Positions 55,100 to 64,000 of a DNA stretch of 64,000 nucleotides are shown here, in pieces. The stretch's first letter is position 1; each line of letters opens with the position of its first letter. The position numbers were made by a program, and so were the translations under genes. Location: assembly GCA_946902985.2 (NCBI GenBank), contig OX336388.2, positions 1,390,368,223 through 1,390,432,222 of the forward strand. The letters are read 5' to 3'. This DNA comes from Meconema thalassinum. Its lineage: Eukaryota > Arthropoda > Insecta > Orthoptera > Tettigoniidae. The notes under the pieces are model-generated. The model made no database searches. It saw only the letters and a program-made list of their open reading frames with translations, and was not told the origin of the DNA.

Positions 55100-55615
55100 G
55101 GCAATCTGGATAAACCTCAACATGTTGCATCCAATTGCCAGACGTTAAATGCAGCTAGCATAAATACAGTAATTAATTGGTCCTTGCTATAAAAACAAAC
55201 TTGTCGCCTAACCCAGTTTATTTATTATTATTATTCAGAAATCACATATTCTGACCTATCTTGCAATTTTATATGGGTGCTGACTGTTCAAATTTGCCAA
55301 ATCACATCACACCCATGAGAAACAAAATCCGTTTTGAAAAAGAAGTTTCAGTTTTTCTTTTCACGTAATACTCCGTCATCGACTCTAGAAAATAAAAGGG
55401 AAAACATTATGAGTAAATGTTTGAAAGGTCACGGAAAGTTTGGTTAACCTCGCAGGTTATGGAACACTACTAACATACAAATTTCATTCAACATTGCAAG
55501 TATGTTAAAAAACTATCACCGCTATTGTAAAAGATAATTACTTACAATTAAATATAAGTATCCCTCCTTGTGTCGTCTGAAATTCACAATTGATCATGTC
55601 AAGTGAGAATACAGA
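55100..55615. other. Gene-free stretch
   Basis: AT-rich; nothing recognised beyond a short ATT run near 55220. Confidence 0.4.
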
Positions 55616-55619
55616 TGCT

Positions 55620-55815
55620 CTGTCAAAATGGCGACATCACAGAGCCTGCACCGAGTGAACGAACCGAGTCTGCACCTTCAAAATTGTCGCTATGAACACT
55701 CGCACTCGGCTCGTACACTTGCACTCGATCGTATTTGGAATACCACTCGCTGACGTCACTTCCGAGTGAGAGTGTGCAAGAGTGTACATTTTGGCTATTT
55801 GGCAAACAGCCTATA
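55620..55815. repeat. Right partner of the inverted terminus pair
   Basis: It ends ..ATTTGGCAAACAGCC (55801-55815), the inverse of GGCTGTTTGCCAAAT at 36247, with CACTCG/GAGTG-rich sequence just inside (gcactcgatcg, gagtgagagtgtgcaagagtg). Confidence 0.5.
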
Positions 55816-55829
55816 CAAATCTGAATTGT

Positions 55830-56965
55830 TACATATATACAATTTACCACTTTACATTTGCTATATACACATAATCTGCTGTACACGACGTCTATATCAT
55901 ACAATTCATAAATAAAAGGGAAGATGCAGGTACGCACACTCACATATACACGCTCACGCAAGCACACATGCATACATAAATACATACATACATACATACT
56001 TACATTCATACATACACGCACACACTCCCACTCACTCACAAAGTTACATTATACATAAATTCAATTTACATGGGGTTTTAGTCTCTTTAGAGCCTTCACT
56101 TTGCGGCAAAATTGTCGTGGAGGAAGGTTTTTCATTGCATGAGGCATGTCATTCCAAAGTCGAGCACAACGATTGTAGAACCCAGTTAGATAATCTGTTG
56201 TCCTACGAATGGAGGAACGAGGGTGACACCATGTGCTCTTCGGACTGAGCGATATGACAGCTGAAGGCGGTGAAATAGGGACAGTTTAATGGTGCCAGCT
56301 AGAGATTTTCCGGAGAAAGTTGGCTACATATGTCATTGATGGATGTTAATGGTTTTGTCAAAACGTTGTTACCCTGTTTGTAAATGAATCGCTCTGCTCG
56401 ACGATGGACAGCACTTAACTTCCTCATGTTTTCCTCGGTAGTGGGATGCCAGGCAGGAAGTCCATACAGAGGAATGGGTCGTATCGTGGAGAGATACACC
56501 GCTCAGAGTGCACGGATTCTGAATCATAGAAGATTACGTCTTGCAAATCTTAGAATTATAAATGCCTTACACCTATTTTCTTCAACGTGTACATTCCACT
56601 TCAAATTCATGGAGATGTGTATTCCCAGCATTCGCAGTGAATTGAACATGGGAAGAATTTTGCCGCTCAGTGAAAGGCTATGTGCAAAAGGCTGTCTGGC
56701 CCTACTTAGCCGAATATATTTACACTTTTTTACATTCAAGGTCATCTTATTTACACCACACCACAGTGCCACACTGTCCAGATCTTCCTGTAGTGCTTTG
56801 ACGTCATCATTATTTTTATGTCTCTGTAAATTATTGAGTCGTCTGCATACTGCGCCATCGTGGACGTTACACAGCTTGGAAGGTCGAGTGTAAAAGCCAT
56901 GTACAACAAAGGTCCAATCACCGACCCCCTGTGATACTCCCGAAGTTACCACTATCAACACCGCC
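55830..56965 (-). pseudogene. LINE reverse transcriptase 3' fragment (third CR1/Jockey-like family)
   Basis: On the minus strand, SGVSQG in the position of SGVPQG is followed by scrambled frames and then DDVKALQEDLDSVALWCGVNKMTLNVKKCKYIRLSRARQPF..LSGKILPMFNSLRMLGIHISMNLKWNVHVEE (56524-56961). Next is LYGLPAWHPTTEENMRKLSAVHRRAERFIYKQ (56299-56499). The 3' UTR holds TATG-type microsatellite (complement of ATAC repeats 55976-55999). Frameshifts in the palm remove the YADD motif. Confidence 0.8.
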
Positions 56966-56999
56966 TATAGAGAAAGCCGTGCAATATGATTTGTGACGT

Positions 57000-57390
57000 C
57001 ATAGCTTTCCAGCCATCAGCGAGCGCGCTACCCAGCACTGCTGCTATGAACAAGTGTGAGGAAACGAGTGTTTATCAAATTACGTTCTACAGACGCGAAT
57101 AAACTATAACGAAACTATAAATGAAACATGGTCAGAAGTTGATACAAGCCATACATTACACTAATAAATCGACATTTTCGATCATACTCGATAAGTATGT
57201 ATTTCGAACCTTGCGAGTGTAAACTTGACAGAAAATACTCCTGTATCAGCATTACATGCGATATATAGAAGAATTCAATATAAAATTTGAAAAATATTCA
57301 CTCTGTTTTGATGTAAAATGTCGACTACACGACGGAAAGAAAAGACACATACACAAATAACCAATTAATCTGTAACAGTTAAAACATAAA
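57000..57390. other. Gene-free stretch
   Basis: No recognisable feature. Confidence 0.4.
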
Positions 57391-57399
57391 TTAATATCT

Positions 57400-57712
57400 A
57401 TAGGCAATCATATCTGTCCAGGTTTGATTCCCACCTCTGCCGAGAAATGTAATACTGATTTTAGGTTTGAAACGAAATTCACTCAGTCTCATGAGTTAAA
57501 ACTGAACTGAGAAGAAGTGGGTTCGATTTCTCCTTTCTCCTCCAAGTAAATGCTAGGATTGATCGTAACAGAAGACCATGGTCACCTCCTTCCCAATTCT
57601 GGCATCATAATACACACACTATCAAAGAAAATACACACATACAAATTCTACCCGTATCCAAGTACACATGGCTGATGATAGTGATGTCCTAACCCACTCA
57701 CGAAAGAACAAC
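57400..57712 (+). repeat. tRNA-derived SINE, diverged
   Basis: GGTTTGATTCCCACC (B-box-like, 57420) is followed by 'ctgccgagaaatgtaat', 'cactcagtctcatgag' and 'aagtaaatgctaggat', as in the SINE at 100-475. Near 57670 'ggctgatgatagtgatgtcc' resembles the tail hairpin module. Confidence 0.55.
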
Positions 57713-57714
57713 AA

Positions 57715-58780
57715 TTAGCCACAGAAAGTTTTCATCAGTGATAAGAAAACAGGCTAGTAATGCTTATGACAGAAAGGGTTACCTACTGAAATGAAACAGA
57801 GCAGCAGTCTTAAAGAGACAGGAGAACATTTACCAAAGGGTAAACTTGTTGTTGTTGATTCATATAGGGGCATGATGATGTGGTAATAATTTAGAAACAA
57901 ACACTTGCTATAGAGTAACCCTGCAGTAGTTTTCATATTGCAATATTTACAATATCAGGCATGGCATACCCGACAATACATAAAATATGATTATTCGCAG
58001 CGATCTTAGCACTTTGTTTTTAACAGATTAAAGTGAGTCGTCTGAAAAAATATGTTGACCTCATATTTTCTATCTCACATAAACTGTGCTGTTGTGTAAG
58101 GATGACCATATCTATCCTTCACTAGTTAGCCTACAACAAATCGTTGACAAATTGGCATAGTGTTATGTAAAATAAATATTACAAGGATAAATCATAGTTG
58201 GCTTAGTTTGACAATTTACTTCCCCATAGTAATTCACCCATAACTGGGTGTCATATGAAACTCATTAAATGCTAATAGTCCATAAATGTGCTAGCAAAGT
58301 TCCATTTATAACCTAATTTTCATTAGAATTTCATTTTAAAAAGGGTTTGGTATAGCTTTTAAACTCTTAATGATGTGATCTATCTTGGAAATTTCATCTC
58401 TGGAACTTGTTGAAACCAACATTCACCAAAACACTCTGCTGGTTGCAGTTATACAAATTCAAATAAGAGCTATTTTCCACTTCCTTGACTAGACATTACG
58501 TTACTGGGCACACGTTAGCTTCGCCCAATGGCCAGACACGTACTGCTTGTGTGTTGGGCAGTGAAACACCAAATACAAGTAGACAGACATCAATTGGATA
58601 AGAGCGAGACATTATAGTGGAGAAAACACAAAGAGACGGAATTTTACGGGAAATAACTACAAAAACACGGGAAAGCACAGGGTACACAAAGGTACTAAAC
58701 TTCACACCGAAGTGATCCATCTTGGTGACTGACAGTCACATTGACACAACAAGACCGGATCACGAAAAGGGGAGAAGTTA
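57715..58780. other. Gene-free stretch
   Basis: AT-rich; no coding sequence or repeat recognised. Confidence 0.4.
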
Positions 58781-59135
58781 TAAAATGACATGAATATCAC
58801 CGAAAAACGTCGTTAGGATATCTACCAGTGGAACAGTCGGCGTATGCAATCAAGTCGTCAAATTTAGGGGTAATTGAAAACCAAGGGAGAATAGAGATTC
58901 ATACATTAAGAAAGTTGTGTATCATATGTTGAACATTGGAAAATGATTTGAGGGAGATCTCCTCTGTATTGACCGCAGCCACTACAGACAGGAGAATCAC
59001 GGGTATTAATGCCATGGAGATACGCAGGAGTTACGGCATGTTTGAATCGCATTCTGATGATGGTAGTGATTTGATGGCGAGTGTAGGATCCTTTCAAGAA
59101 CCATGGCTGCGTGGGTTGTTTTAAACTTGATCTAA
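58780..59135 (-). pseudogene. LINE ORF2 C-terminal zinc-knuckle fragment
   Basis: The peptide SYTRHQITTIIRMRFKHAVTPAYLHGINTRDSPVCSGCGQYRGDLPQIIFQC has the pattern R..T..IR.R..H...P..L..I...DSP.C..CG...GD..HI.F.C found after the RT/RNase H region of I- and Jockey-like LINEs. Translation breaks at 58906. Confidence 0.6.
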
Positions 59136-59872
59136 AGCACGTTTCATGCCTGTTTCACACTAATAATGCAATTCAACATCGAATATTATCCACATCTCAC
59201 TCGATAACCTTCCTCCATGTTTGATCGGATGTGACCCCTGCTCCTACCTACCGTCGCGATTCGGAACCAGGACAATGGCATGCCTGTTTCACGCTAATAA
59301 TGCAATTCAACATCGAATATTATCCACATCTCACTCGATAACCTTCATCCATGTTTGATCGGATGTGACCCCTGCTACTACCTACCGTCGCGATTCGGAA
59401 CCAGGACAATGGCATGACTTAACAGCCAATAAGAGGCTCAGAATTACATACTGTGGCTAGGCTCGGGCTGAAAAAAAATGCACCCGGGACACAAAGTCAC
59501 CAAGCTCGCACGATACCACTTGTGCACATATAAGCTCGCGAAAGAAATATATTATCATAGGTCTTAATACATGTGGTTAAATGTCGAATGCTTTCACTTA
59601 GACCTTAAATGTTGATTGGAACGCATTCATCTGCTGCGTGGGTTGTTTTAAACATGATATAAAGCACGTTTCATGCCTGTTTCACGCTAATAATGCAATT
59701 CTACATCGAATATTATCCACATCTCACTCGATAACCTTCCTCCATGTTTGATCGGATGTGACCCCTGCTACTACCTACCGTCGCGATTCGGAACCAGGAG
59801 AATGGCATGACATAAAAGCCAATAAATGAGGCTCAGAATAACATACTGTGGCTAGGCTCGGGCTGAAAAAAA
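59107..59872. repeat. Repeated block: 134-bp tandem unit within a 530-bp duplication
   Basis: The unit 'tgcctgtttcacgctaataatgcaattc...ggaaccaggacaatggcatg' occurs at about 59147-59279, 59280-59415 and 59676-59808. The longer context 'ctgcgtgggttgttttaaac..gataaagcacgtttcatg' starts at 59107 and 59635. Both blocks end '..actgtggctaggctcgggctg' (59451-59472 and 59845-59866). Confidence 0.85.
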
Positions 59873-60084
59873 AAATGCAGACGGGGATGGGCGGGCCGAT
59901 GCGAGCGCCATCTATTGCCTCTCCCAAGAAACAAAGTGTCCGCCATATTGTTGTAAAAGCCGGAGTAAATACGTGTGGTGAGAAGCGTGTGCCTATTGTG
60001 GAGAAGTATTTGTCAAACCTGACTCGACCCCTCAAACATCCGACCAAAAGGTTGTATTTTTGTTCACTGCCTGAGATTATATAT

Positions 60085-60716
60085 TGAGCTGACACTGTTC
60101 GAACGAGGTATGGTGATCGGTGCCCGACGGATGTGAAGTGCGATTACGGCAGTGGTGCGGGAATTCGGCTTCACACAGTCAACTATGTCCAGGGTGTATT
60201 GTGAATGGTTGAATGTGGGTGTCACGGGCCGTCCAGCTATCCTCGATGACCGTGACTGGCGACATCTGAGACGGATTGTCAATAGTGACAGAAGGGCAAC
60301 AGTGCAACGAATCACGGTTCAATTCACCACAGGCCGTGCTAGACGCGACTCTCAGTGGACTATCCGTAGGAACATGGGAGCCAGCGCCGTTCACGGGTGC
60401 CACTCTTAACCCAATGGCATCGACAACGGCGCGCATTTGTCACCAATCACCAGGGATGGACACTGGAACAATGGTGTAACGTGATATGGTCGGACCATAT
60501 TTGCACCATACCGATGGAAGGCACCGTGCGTGGCGCAGACCACATGAATCGATGGATCCCGCCTGCCTCGAAGGTGTGGTCCAGGGAAGTGGTGTGTCTG
60601 TTATGGTCTGGGGTGCATGTTCCTGGTATGTAATGGGCCCCCTGGCTGTTCTGGGGGGAGACTTTGATGTTCTGCGATATTTTGAGCTGCCAGAGGCCCC
60701 TCGTGCTATTAGGTGA
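60085..60716 (+). pseudogene. Tc1-like transposase relic
   Basis: Pieces in several frames follow the Tc1 layout. LTLFERGMVIGARRM and VVREFGFTQSTMSRVYCEWLNVGVTGRP (paired HTH) come first. ILDDRDWRHLRRIVNSDRRATVQRITVQF follows, then VIWSDHICTIPMEGTVRGADHMNRW (around the catalytic DD) and VVQGSGVSVMVWGACSWYVMGPLAVL (motif SVMVWGA). At least two frameshifts and several stops. No inverted ends were found. Confidence 0.75.
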
Positions 60717-60873
60717 CTATCCCATGACATTTCCCAAGTCAGTGTACTAGCTAACGCGGCAAATTCATTGATTCGGATAAAGATTATTGATGAGTAGTAC
60801 CGTATGCGCGGGGTTGGCAATATTGTATTTGTGGAATAATTCACGTGTATTATGCGGACACAACTGGAATTTT

Positions 60874-61030
60874 ACTATATAAGTCGTGATCTAACAAGGG
60901 GGTGGCGGGTGGGTTATAGACAACGGAGGAGAAAACATCTATTACACACAGCATTTCTACAATATTATTATCCATTAAAAAGGCATTTCGGCTAATTTAA
61001 GTAGTTTTGTAGAATGTTAAAACTTTTGAA
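60874..61030 (+). repeat. Dispersed repeat of about 160 bp, copy 2
   Basis: Same-orientation partner of 54622-54780. Confidence 0.65.
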
Positions 61031-61489
61031 CTGTTACCAATTTTATTATGGCCCTCGTGCGGTCGATTAGTCTTCTGGCCAGTTAACACACACTATAGAA
61101 TAATATTTTCACTCATAGAATGTCTTATAACACCTCCTCAGAATAACACATTGCCGCGAATTCCTACAGCGTCCCGAACAGAACTCGTGTTCCCGTCGAC
61201 CGTCCTGCAATACCAAAACAGGTCACCTCGCGTTCCGACCTACTACGGCCTCAAAAATACCACACGAGTCATACCTAGGCCAATATGTTTGACCTTGTGC
61301 TGGGTTGGTCAACAACCCTCGGAAGCAAGTTTAAAAGCTGGAGCGTAGCGCTTTCTCGCTTCTTTGCTGCTGTTATTGTTGTTGCATATGGGCTGTGACA
61401 TCGTGGTCATTTGGGTGTGTGCGTGGAACTTGTGCGATAACCTGTGTTATTGTGATGGCGCGTGGTGCGTGTATTTGTTAATTGGGAAT

Positions 61490-61605
61490 AGGAGCAGGAA
61501 GGAGGTGGGCGTGGCCTTAACTTAGGAATCAGCCCAGCATTTTCCTGGAGTAGAAGTGGGGAAACCACGGAAAACCACTTCCAGGAATGCTGAGGAGGGA
61601 GTCTA
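61490..61605 (-). repeat. SINE body fragment
   Basis: It contains 'aaaccacggaaaaccacttcc' and 'cttaacttaggaatcagccc', matching the body of the SINEs at 13178 and 43045. The tRNA head is missing or mutated. Confidence 0.55.
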
Positions 61606-61852
61606 ACTGCACACCAACCAAACACCTTTATATTACGAGTAAAATCCAGCCAGTAGCCCTAAATGCAGAAATCAAATCAAATGTCCTGGTGTACCAAATC
61701 CTACACAAAGGTACCCACACAAATTTAAACTTCACTAAACAAGCTGATTTACACGCTTACAAAACTAGACATGCAGATGACATACAGTAGCGTAGCCAGG
61801 ATCGGCCAATGGGGGGGTTATAGGTACTCAAGCCAAATTCTACAAGCATTTC

Positions 61853-62185
61853 GTCCCGCGGCGTAGCCGCACTCGTCAAACGTGCACCATGGCCGCGAGC
61901 GCAGCTGTGGTAAGTACGCATATCGTAGGTTCGAATCCCGGTGCTGACAGCGGTTATCCTGAGTATGTTTTTCCCCGGGGTTTGCCACTCTCCCTACTGC
62001 AAATTGCCGGGATAGTACCTTGCTCAAGTCCCGGAACGTCTACTCCATCCCTGCCCCAGATACATTTACACACACAACTACAATCATCACAGCAATACAG
62101 GTTGCCAGACAGCTTCAACACACTCCCAACAACACGGGGCTGATGACCAAGGTGTCTCAAGCCCCTAAAATGAATTAACATCAAC
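61853..62185 (+). repeat. Full SINE carrying the hairpin tail, 14-bp TSD
   Basis: Flanks TCTACAAGCATTTC (61839-61852) and TCTACAAGTATTTC (62186-62199) differ at one base. The head has GGCGTAGCCGC and B box GGTTCGAATCCCGG; the body 'aattgccgggatagtacctt'. The 3' module GGGGCTGATGACC..AGCCCCTAAAAT can form a GGGGCT/AGCCCC stem. This shows that the free-standing hairpin module is the 3' end of a SINE or its LINE partner. Confidence 0.85.
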
Positions 62186-62199
62186 TCTACAAGTATTTC

Positions 62200-63600
62200 C
62201 ATTTCTCTATGAGATATTATTACACAAGAAAAGTTTCATGTATTTTGATCCCGAATTTTTCGAGTAATACAATATGCTCAAAGGACAAAAACAAATCAGT
62301 TCTTTAAAAAATGAAGTTAATTTTTGACTAAAATGTCTCACATCAATGGCAAATCTAGAACATTCCTGTTTCCCTGACAGGAACAAAATAAACTCAAATA
62401 TATCTGTGCTACTAACATGAAGACTACGTATCTATCAACAAGAGAAATTATTTACACAGGTCTCAGCAAAAGTGGGCATGTCCTCTCATGATGTATCATG
62501 TTGATCTATGAGTAATTCAATACAGGTACTCATTTTCATGTTTATTCAGTTTTTTTTTCAACAAGATCCTGTGCTCTATATTGCAATTAGCCCTGAATGC
62601 CTAAAGTATCATTTTCGAAGATTTTTGTCACCTACCAAGGTCCTTCTTACCTTACGTATGCTACATGCAGCAGGAAAGAGTTTTAATTGCTTACACTACT
62701 CAGGCGACAAATTTCACCCATTCGTAACTGGGAGATAACCGTAATTCGGGGAATTGCTGGACATATATTTATGTAATATAAATCAACTCGGCTGACGCTT
62801 ATATCATGCTCAAGATGTTAATAATGATCCCAAAATTAGTGTTAATGTACCCATAGAATTTTCTAAGTCTTTATTAAATCGCGTTATTTTTAATAAAAAG
62901 TAGATTAATTTACATATAACTTCTCTCCCGCCAAGAAAAGAAAAAAAGGTAATATTGTCCCGCTGTGTGGGATTCAAAATTATTTGGCTCTAGCCTCAGT
63001 TTGAAATAAGCTATAAGTTATTTCAGGAGGGAAAAGTTAGATGGGCAACCCTGGGAGGACGGAGTTGAATTACCACAGTCTAAAATACACAGTTGCGAAG
63101 CTCATTGCGCTACGAAATTACATCCTCTTTGTAGGTGAAGCGACTCTAGCGCTCACGGCGGCCACCAAGCTGGCAACTGCCTTGAGCACGATATTCGCGG
63201 GACAGATGATTTCACTTTTGCAATTGTTTATTGACTTTTAACTCACCTGATTGATTATTTCCATTGTAAACATAAGTCACGTTAAATCACCAACTACTAC
63301 AGAAAAAAGCCACAATATCGATATACTGTACACTTTTAATTCATAGAAACATAAAAAGAATGCTTTGTTTTTATTAGTTCAGTCCTCTATAAGTATCCCT
63401 ATGTACAGCTGTATGACGTATTTAATGAGTCTTACGTAGAATTCATAGTCCATACTAGTTATAAATTAATGTATTTGTTTTAATGATAGTCGCTGGCATC
63501 TCTACATAAAACCAAGTCCACGATTCCTGGATGTTGACACTGCACTTCCCCACAAGGAAAGATAGATTGGAAGGACCGCCCATGAATTAATACCCCAGAG
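62200..63600. other. Gene-free stretch
   Basis: AT-rich; no recognised repeat. The longest open frame (63041-63241) has no recognisable domain. Confidence 0.4.
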
Positions 63601-63603
63601 GAC

Positions 63604-63650
63604 ATGGGCGCCCATACGGGGGGGGCAGGGGGGGCCATGGCCCCCCTGGA
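63604..63650. repeat. GC-rich terminus-like palindrome
   Basis: 'gggcgcccatacgggg' is followed by CAGGGGGGGCCATGGCCCCC (63626-63645) in AT-rich surroundings. It is similar in style to the right arm of the hAT MITE at 9170-9220. Probably the tip of a DNA transposon that continues beyond the window. Confidence 0.45.
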
Positions 63651-64000
63651 TCCTTGAAAAATAAAACGATTTGAAAATCAGACTGAGAACAAACTTTTTT
63701 TTTTTGCAAAAGTGCTTACAGTATTCTAATTAGTTTGTACTAAATATAAATACTTCAGATATTTAACATTCCGACAGGCCAAACATTAAATACTGTATAA
63801 TGGCAGTGGAAGCATTAAGCCTGTCTGGCACACGTCAGAAATCTGATTTTTTAAAAATTACAATATTTGCTGAAGAATAGGTTTGCTTCTATTAGTGAAA
63901 CACTCATTCGTTCTTTACATAGTCTATAACGTAATGGTGCTCGATCAGGCGCAATCTGCCTCGCATATCACTTTTGCAACAACAGCAAATGTGTAGAAGG

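Noticed and set aside
55623..56039. 138-codon minus-strand ORF rich in V, C, M and Y
   Set aside because: It is made by translating CA/ATAC microsatellite and CACTCG-rich repeat; no conserved motif.
59848..60087. Basic 79-codon ORF before the Tc1 relic
   Set aside because: No recognisable domain, and part of it lies in the duplicated block; not enough to call a gene.
63041..63241. Small ORF with a possible hydrophobic segment
   Set aside because: No homology recognised and no neighbouring exon signals; expected by chance in this much DNA.

Overview
This window looks like nuclear DNA of an insect or insect-like arthropod. It is AT-rich and has no bacterial gene organisation. It is packed with piggyBac, P-element, hAT, Tc1/mariner, THAP-domain and non-LTR retrotransposon remains, tRNA-derived SINEs and AT-rich microsatellites. 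Several SINE types resemble ones I associate with polyneopteran insects such as orthopterans, but that placement is from memory and weak. I found no convincing host gene, so the 64 kb reads as an intergenic or intronic stretch built by nested transposition.

Left part (1-23.8 kb). A piggyBac element with TTAA ends (1964-5281) carries a Tc1/mariner-type MITE inside its transposase. A degraded hAT relic follows (5.6-6.8 kb). A P-element-like gene (THAP exon near 8.6 kb, C-terminal part ending at 14.8 kb) is split by a small hAT MITE (8910-9220) and by a complete 4.6-kb DNA transposon (9433-14060). That transposon in turn holds a SINE, a THAP fragment and a 58-bp retroposon insertion. After it come tandem repeats (14.9-15.7 kb), a LINE fragment (16.1-17.6 kb) and a large palindromic cluster (20-21.6 kb).

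Middle (23.8-36 kb). A ZMYM1-like hAT element with 8-bp target duplications spans 23826-29320. It is followed by an almost full-length LINE on the minus strand (29.4-34.2 kb) and the 3' end of another LINE (35.4-36.1 kb).

Right part (36-64 kb). Two copies of one CR1/Jockey-type LINE lie in opposite orientation (36.5-40.6 kb minus, 48.7-52.4 kb plus); the second has an unbroken endonuclease/reverse transcriptase ORF. Between and beyond them are a 125-bp minisatellite, a spliced pseudogene of a transposon-associated family with an HAFSGCDTTS motif, an inverted pair of about 500-bp repeats, several SINEs, more LINE ends and a Tc1 transposase relic.

Three observations stand out. (1) In two different LINE families ORF2 lies in the -1 frame of ORF1 without an ATG, and a canonical slippery heptamer (GGGAAAC or AAAAAAC) sits in exact register just before the ORF1 stop; one is followed by a 7-bp hairpin. 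This suggests programmed -1 frameshifting in LINEs. (2) A family of 40-58-bp retroposon insertions with target-site duplications mostly begins exactly at the 5' base of a conserved 3' hairpin. (3) Several insertions can be proved inside the window, because a duplicated copy or a restored reading frame shows the empty site.
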